From the NCBI RefSeq assembly GCF_029813115.1, contig NZ_JAPZDS010000026.1, positions 1 through 35,148 on the forward strand: 35,148 nt of DNA, in the 5' to 3' direction. Positions 31,897-35,148 of this stretch are shown piece after piece. The stretch comes from Aureimonas sp. SK2. GTDB taxonomy: Bacteria; Pseudomonadota; Alphaproteobacteria; Rhizobiales; Rhizobiaceae. The position numbers were made by a program, and so were the translations under genes. Under the pieces are notes generated by a model, which was not told the DNA's origin, made no database searches, and worked only from the letters and a program-made list of their open reading frames with translations. Each line of letters begins with the position of its first letter. The first letter of the stretch is position 1.

Positions 31897-33021
31897 TCAG
31901 CGCTCGGGCTGGCCAACCAGCGCTGCGTTCAGGCCGACTTCCGGCGTCTCGGCTGAGAAAATCGAGGCGAACCAGCCGGGATTGGCGACGATGGACGGCT
32001 TGAAGGCGTTGCAGCCGTTCTTCATCTCCTCCCACGTTCCCGTCTCGCAGAGCTTCACCGTGTCGTTGGTGACGATGGGCAGCGGCAGCGTCGTGTGGTG
32101 CGGCACGTCGGTCTTGCCGTCCAGCATCTGGACCGCGAGCTTCAGCGCATAGGCGCCCGAATAGGGCGGCGAGGCGTAGGAGAAGCGCGGCGCGCCCATC
32201 GGGGCGTAGGTGCCGTCGGCGCCTTCGACCTCGGTGCCCTTAGGCAGCATCTGGATGCGGCCGCCGTTGGAGCCCTCGCCCGCGCAGGGTTTCAACTGCT
32301 CGGCCGTGTGGCCCGCCTCGATCTGCATCGAGTTGGCGGTGTAGCAACCGACCTGCATCCAAAGGCCGTCGATGCCGTCCCAGTTGCGCGTGGCGAGCAG
32401 CTTCGAGAGCTCCGTGCGCGCCACGGCCTGGCTCCAGAGGCCGACGGCCTCGCCGACGATCTTGATGTCCGGGTGCTTGGCGAAAACCTCCTTCGCCGCA
32501 GCCGTGCGGGCCGTATCGACCGAGGTGCCCGGCACGCCCGTGACCATGACGACGCTGCCCTTGCCGCCGAGCTTGTCGGCCAGCCATTCGGCCGTGCGCC
32601 GCCCGGCCTCGGCCTGATCGATCGTCACGTTGTAGGCGCAGGGCTCGGTGATCTCGGCGTCGTAGGCGACGATCTTGACACCCTTGGCGCAGGCGTTCTT
32701 GACGACCTGGTTCAGCGCCGTCGGCGAGATCGGGTAAACGACGATCGCCTTGGCGCCGGCCTGGACCATAGCGTTGATCTGCTGGATCTGGCGTTGGGCA
32801 TTGGGCCCGGCCACCTGCACTTCCAGGTCGATCTTGTCCTTCATGTCGGCGGAGGCGGCCATGGCCTTGACCATGTTGGAGGCCTCGGCCTGCCAGTCGT
32901 TGCCGATGTAGCTCATCGACAAATAGACCTTGTGCTTCTCCTGGGCGTTGGCCGACAGCGCCATCAAGGCCGATAGGCCGAGCGCCGTCGCCAGCGTCCC
33001 GCAGCGGGTCGCAAACGTCAT
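31897..33021 (-). CDS. Ribose-type sugar-binding protein (periplasmic, RbsB-like)
   Basis: This 374-residue periplasmic-binding-protein-4 family protein has a signal peptide ending ALMALSANAQ. It then reads VYLSMSYIGNDWQAEASNMVKAM, IQQINAMVQAGAKAIVVYPIS, ACAKGVKIVAYDAEITEP and VTIDQAEAGRRTAEWLADKL. Two adjacent ATGs exist (33024 and 33021); the second is chosen because GGGAGG then lies 5 bases before it. The C-terminal part is longer than in RbsB (about 290), suggesting a more elaborate ligand site. It is the first gene of the operon and divergent from the GntR regulator. Ligand unknown: probably an aldose or a sugar acid. Confidence 0.92.
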   Translation of the reverse strand: MTFATRCGTLATALGLSALMALSANAQEKHKVYLSMSYIGNDWQAEASNMVKAMAASADMKDKIDLEVQVAGPNAQRQIQQINAMVQAGAKAIVVYPISPTALNQVVKNACAKGVKIVAYDAEITEPCAYNVTIDQAEAGRRTAEWLADKLGGKGSVVMVTGVPGTSVDTARTAAAKEVFAKHPDIKIVGEAVGLWSQAVARTELSKLLATRNWDGIDGLWMQVGCYTANSMQIEAGHTAEQLKPCAGEGSNGGRIQMLPKGTEVEGADGTYAPMGAPRFSYASPPYSGAYALKLAVQMLDGKTDVPHHTTLPLPIVTNDTVKLCETGTWEEMKNGCNAFKPSIVANPGWFASIFSAETPEVGLNAALVGQPER

Positions 33022-33076
33022 CATATCCTCCCACGAAGCGCCGCGAACCGTCTCTCCATCGGTCTTTCCGGCGTCG

Positions 33077-33098
33077 TTTTGATTTTAGATCAAAAATC
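33077..33098. promoter_or_regulatory. Candidate GntR/FCD operator in the divergent promoter region
   Basis: TTTTGAT-TTTAG-ATCAAAA (33077-33095) is a perfect 7-bp inverted repeat. Overlapping GATTTT/AAAATC half-sites (33081-33086 and 33093-33098) extend it. It lies 56 bp upstream of the binding-protein start and 71 bp upstream of the GntR start, a natural place to control both. Confidence 0.6.
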
Positions 33099-33168
33099 GA
33101 AACCGGCTTCAAGGGGACTCTCGAACGCTTTATGCTGGGTGGCGAAACAGCGTAGGCAGGGGTTCGGC

Positions 33169-33831
33169 ATGTCAGCTATTCGAGGAAGTGTATCGCCGTT
33201 GCGTCGGGAGACTCTGCAGGACGGCGTGTTCCGTCGTCTGTCTGGTCTCATCCTCGAAGGTGGCATCGCCCCCGGCGAGTCGATCACGGTGGCCAGTCTC
33301 GCCGAGGCCTTCGACGTCAGTCCCATGCCGGTGCGCGAGGCCCTAGTGCGGCTTCAGGCGATTGGTGCGCTGACCGTTGTCTCCGGCCGCACGATAGGCA
33401 TTCCGAAGCTGACGCGCGCGCGCCTCGACGATCTCACGCGTGTGCGCCTCGAGGTGGAAACGACGGCTGTGCGCTGGGCGGGCAACCTTGTGAACCCGGA
33501 ATTTCTCGGCGATCTCGCGTCCAATTTGGAACGCCTGCGCGAGGCCGAGCGCACGGCTGACGCCAAGCTTTATGTCGGCGCCAATCACGACTTTCACTTC
33601 CACGTCTATCGCGCAGCAGGCTCGCCTGTGCTCACAGGTATGATCGAGGTTCTTTGGCTCCAGATCAGCCCCTATTTCCACCTTTTGCGCGGGTCGGGGA
33701 ACTTTCACATCTCAAATGAACGGCATGAGGAATTGTTCGAGGCGTTCAAGGGAGCAAACGTAGATCGCGCCGTGAACGCCTTGCAGGCCGATATCACTGG
33801 TGCATATCGCGTGTTGTGCGATTTGATCTGA
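33169..33831 (+). CDS. GntR-family regulator with FCD sensor domain
   Basis: This 220-residue FadR-subfamily regulator has an N-terminal GntR winged helix (LQDGVFRRLSGLILEGGIAPGESITVASLAEAFDVSPMPVREALVRLQAIG). A helical FCD domain follows with likely metal-ligand residues (D and H in NHDFHFHVYRAAG, H in NERHEELFEAF). The start at 33169 follows AGGCAGGGG; longer readings add a non-homologous leader that overlaps the operator. It is divergent from the eight-gene transport/catabolic operon and probably responds to a pathway sugar acid. Confidence 0.92.
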   Translation: MSAIRGSVSPLRRETLQDGVFRRLSGLILEGGIAPGESITVASLAEAFDVSPMPVREALVRLQAIGALTVVSGRTIGIPKLTRARLDDLTRVRLEVETTAVRWAGNLVNPEFLGDLASNLERLREAERTADAKLYVGANHDFHFHVYRAAGSPVLTGMIEVLWLQISPYFHLLRGSGNFHISNERHEELFEAFKGANVDRAVNALQADITGAYRVLCDLI

Positions 33832-33953
33832 GCTGCACGCTCCGAAGGCAGGGAACTCCCTTCTCGATACGAATGATCGCCTGTCCTGGTTTAATCCTTG
33901 GCCCCGACGCGCCGGCCTCCTACGCAATTTTGGTAAGGATGTCGGAGCGGTTG

Positions 33954-34952
33954 ATGGCCACAATCAGGAAATTGCGGGGACGTTGGCAGGCTCAGGTGCG
34001 CCGTCGCGGAATGAAGCCGAGGGCAAAGTCATTCGATTCTAAATCCGAGGCTGAGCGTTGGGCGCGTGAACTTGAGACCCAGGTCGACCGCTTCGGTGCC
34101 GCGCCCGATACTAAGGTCCTCGAGACGACGACGCTCGGCGATCTCATGAGGCGCTACCAGAGCGAGGTGACACCGAAGAAGCGCGGATATGTCCAAGAGG
34201 GGCAGCGTATCGACGTGCTCTTTCGACACGAACTCTCTCACCGCACCCTGATCGGCCTAAGCGCGTCTGACCTAGCCGGATATCGCGATGAGCGGCTCGC
34301 GATCGCAGCACCATCGACCGTGCTGCGTGAGCTCGCTATCGTAAGCCACGTCCTCGAGGTCGCCATGAAGGACTGGGGCTACCCGCTCGCCCGTAACCCA
34401 GCGAAGGCGATCCGTCGCCCGCAGGTAAACGATGCCCGCAGCCGTCGGCTGCAGAATGATGAGGAGGCTCGACTGCTTTCCGCATGCGACGCTGGGCGGA
34501 CGCCATGCTTGAAGGCCCTCATCATTGTCGCCAGTGAGTCAGGGATGCGCCGTGGCGAGCTTCTTGGGCTCCGCTGGGGAGACGTAGCCTTTGATCGCCG
34601 GATCGCGTCCTTGAGCCTTACAAAGAACGGCAGTGCACGTCAGGTGCCGCTTACGGGGAGGGCGGTCGAAGCGCTACAATCGCTGAAGAGTGCTGAACCC
34701 GAGGCTGTGATCAACGATCACGTCTTCCCCATCTCGGCCGGCGCGCTCGAGCAGGCGTGGCGGCGCCTTTGTCTGCGTGCGGGAGTGACGGATCTTCGCT
34801 TCCATGATCTGCGTCGAGAGGCGGTCAGCCGCTTGTTCGAGAAGGGGCTGAATGTGATCGAGGTCTCCGAAATCAGCGGCCATCGCGAGCTGAAAATGTT
34901 GAAGCGCTACACGCGCCTCAATCCGGCAGATTTGGTCGCGCGGCTAGGATAG
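33954..34952 (+). CDS. Tyrosine-type site-specific recombinase (integrase)
   Basis: This 332-residue phage-type integrase has an N-terminal arm-binding region (MATIRKLRGRWQAQVRRRGMKPRAKSF), a core-binding helical domain (about 60-155) and a catalytic domain with all active residues: R199 (GMRRGE), K224 (LTKNGSARQVPL), H284 and R287 (FHDLRRE), H310 (SGHRE) and nucleophile Y319 (LKRYTRL). The ATG at 33954 has GGAG 6 bp upstream; an ATG at 33939 is a possible alternative. It follows the GntR gene by 122 bp. No attachment tRNA is visible in the 196 bp downstream. Confidence 0.93.
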   Translation: MATIRKLRGRWQAQVRRRGMKPRAKSFDSKSEAERWARELETQVDRFGAAPDTKVLETTTLGDLMRRYQSEVTPKKRGYVQEGQRIDVLFRHELSHRTLIGLSASDLAGYRDERLAIAAPSTVLRELAIVSHVLEVAMKDWGYPLARNPAKAIRRPQVNDARSRRLQNDEEARLLSACDAGRTPCLKALIIVASESGMRRGELLGLRWGDVAFDRRIASLSLTKNGSARQVPLTGRAVEALQSLKSAEPEAVINDHVFPISAGALEQAWRRLCLRAGVTDLRFHDLRREAVSRLFEKGLNVIEVSEISGHRELKMLKRYTRLNPADLVARLG

Positions 34953-35148
34953 TCTCGATGATGTGTTCAATGTCCAACTGTCGATCGTGCATCAAACCTC
35001 CGTGTGTCGCCTCGAAGCTGGCAAGAATGCGATCGATGTCCGTGAGCTCGTTATCAACCTGGACAGCAGTAGGCTTCTGCCGGCGCCGGGAAGCCTGCTG
35101 ACGTGACCCCCGTTTTTCATCCAGCGGGAGCGAGAGTCCTGTCGTGAC
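34918..35148 (-). CDS. Hypothetical protein, C-terminal part, convergent with the integrase
   Basis: The minus strand is open from the window edge to TGA at 34920-34918, 76 residues. The peptide is hydrophilic and helical-looking, with LTDIDRILASFEATHGG and LDIEHIIETILAARP near its end. It overlaps the integrase 3' end by 35 bases, tail to tail. I do not recognise a family. The composition is plausible for a small accessory-element protein, but the upstream start is outside the window, so it could be a chance frame. Confidence 0.4.
   Translation of the reverse strand, partial: VTTGLSLPLDEKRGSRQQASRRRQKPTAVQVDNELTDIDRILASFEATHGGLMHDRQLDIEHIIETILAARPNLPD

Noticed and set aside
28167-31916. Very long minus-strand open frame of about 1249 residues
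   Set aside because: Only the part after 30239 encodes the permease; the upstream part is a GC-driven read-through in another frame of the RbsA-like gene and is arginine/proline-rich junk.
1-35148. CRISPR array, rRNA genes or insertion-sequence transposase
   Set aside because: No regularly spaced repeats, no rRNA-like sequence and no transposase motifs were seen on either strand.

Overview
The window is GC-rich with densely packed, co-oriented catabolic operons. Its gene families (DeoR/MalK-type sugar ABC operon, ECF41 sigma factor, BKACE, SMP-30, FCD-type GntR) fit an alphaproteobacterium, probably Hyphomicrobiales (rhizobia-like). That placement rests on gene families only; there is no rRNA or complete tRNA to confirm it.

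Region 1 (1-295) is the N-terminal end of a tyrosine recombinase on the minus strand, cut by the window edge.

Region 2 (about 530-11230, plus strand) is the most striking part. It has a DeoR regulator, a complete family-1 sugar ABC importer, a zinc alcohol dehydrogenase, an aldehyde dehydrogenase, a tartrate/D-malate-dehydrogenase-like enzyme, and a pair closely resembling E. coli YihT (6-deoxy-6-sulfofructose-1-phosphate aldolase) and YihV (sulfofructose kinase). I read it as a sulfosugar (sulfoglycolytic) operon of unusual composition. The YihS isomerase, YihQ sulfoquinovosidase and YihU reductase are absent, and two unexpected dehydrogenases are present. A/C-rich repeats phased at 10 bp lie before both the regulator and the transporter operon.

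Region 3 (11535-22150) is a redox/electrophile-stress island. An ECF41-type sigma factor sits with its characteristic partners: an AhpD/carboxymuconolactone-decarboxylase-like protein, an NmrA-like epimerase and oxidoreductases. One exact and one near match to the ECF41 promoter (TGTCACA-N16-CGTC) lie before the first two. Further SDRs, a GlxA/AraC regulator, a TehA-type transporter, a quinol monooxygenase, and a quinone-oxidoreductase/HxlR divergent pair follow. One SDR appears frameshifted at a C7 tract.

Region 4 (22151-23654) is a low-information stretch with a tRNA-Ser-3'-end-like sequence and a PD-(D/E)xK-like gene broken by an in-frame amber codon.

Region 5 (23666-33831) is a second catabolic unit. 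An eight-gene minus-strand operon (ribose-type ABC importer with two permeases fused in one chain, SDR, L-gulonate-3-dehydrogenase-like enzyme, BKACE, two SMP-30 lactonases) is divergent from a GntR/FCD regulator. The order suggests sugar -> lactone -> aldonate -> 3-keto-aldonate -> acetyl-CoA-dependent cleavage.

Region 6 (33954-35148) holds a complete tyrosine integrase and a convergent partial gene. Integrases at both ends suggest an accessory, recombination-prone locus.
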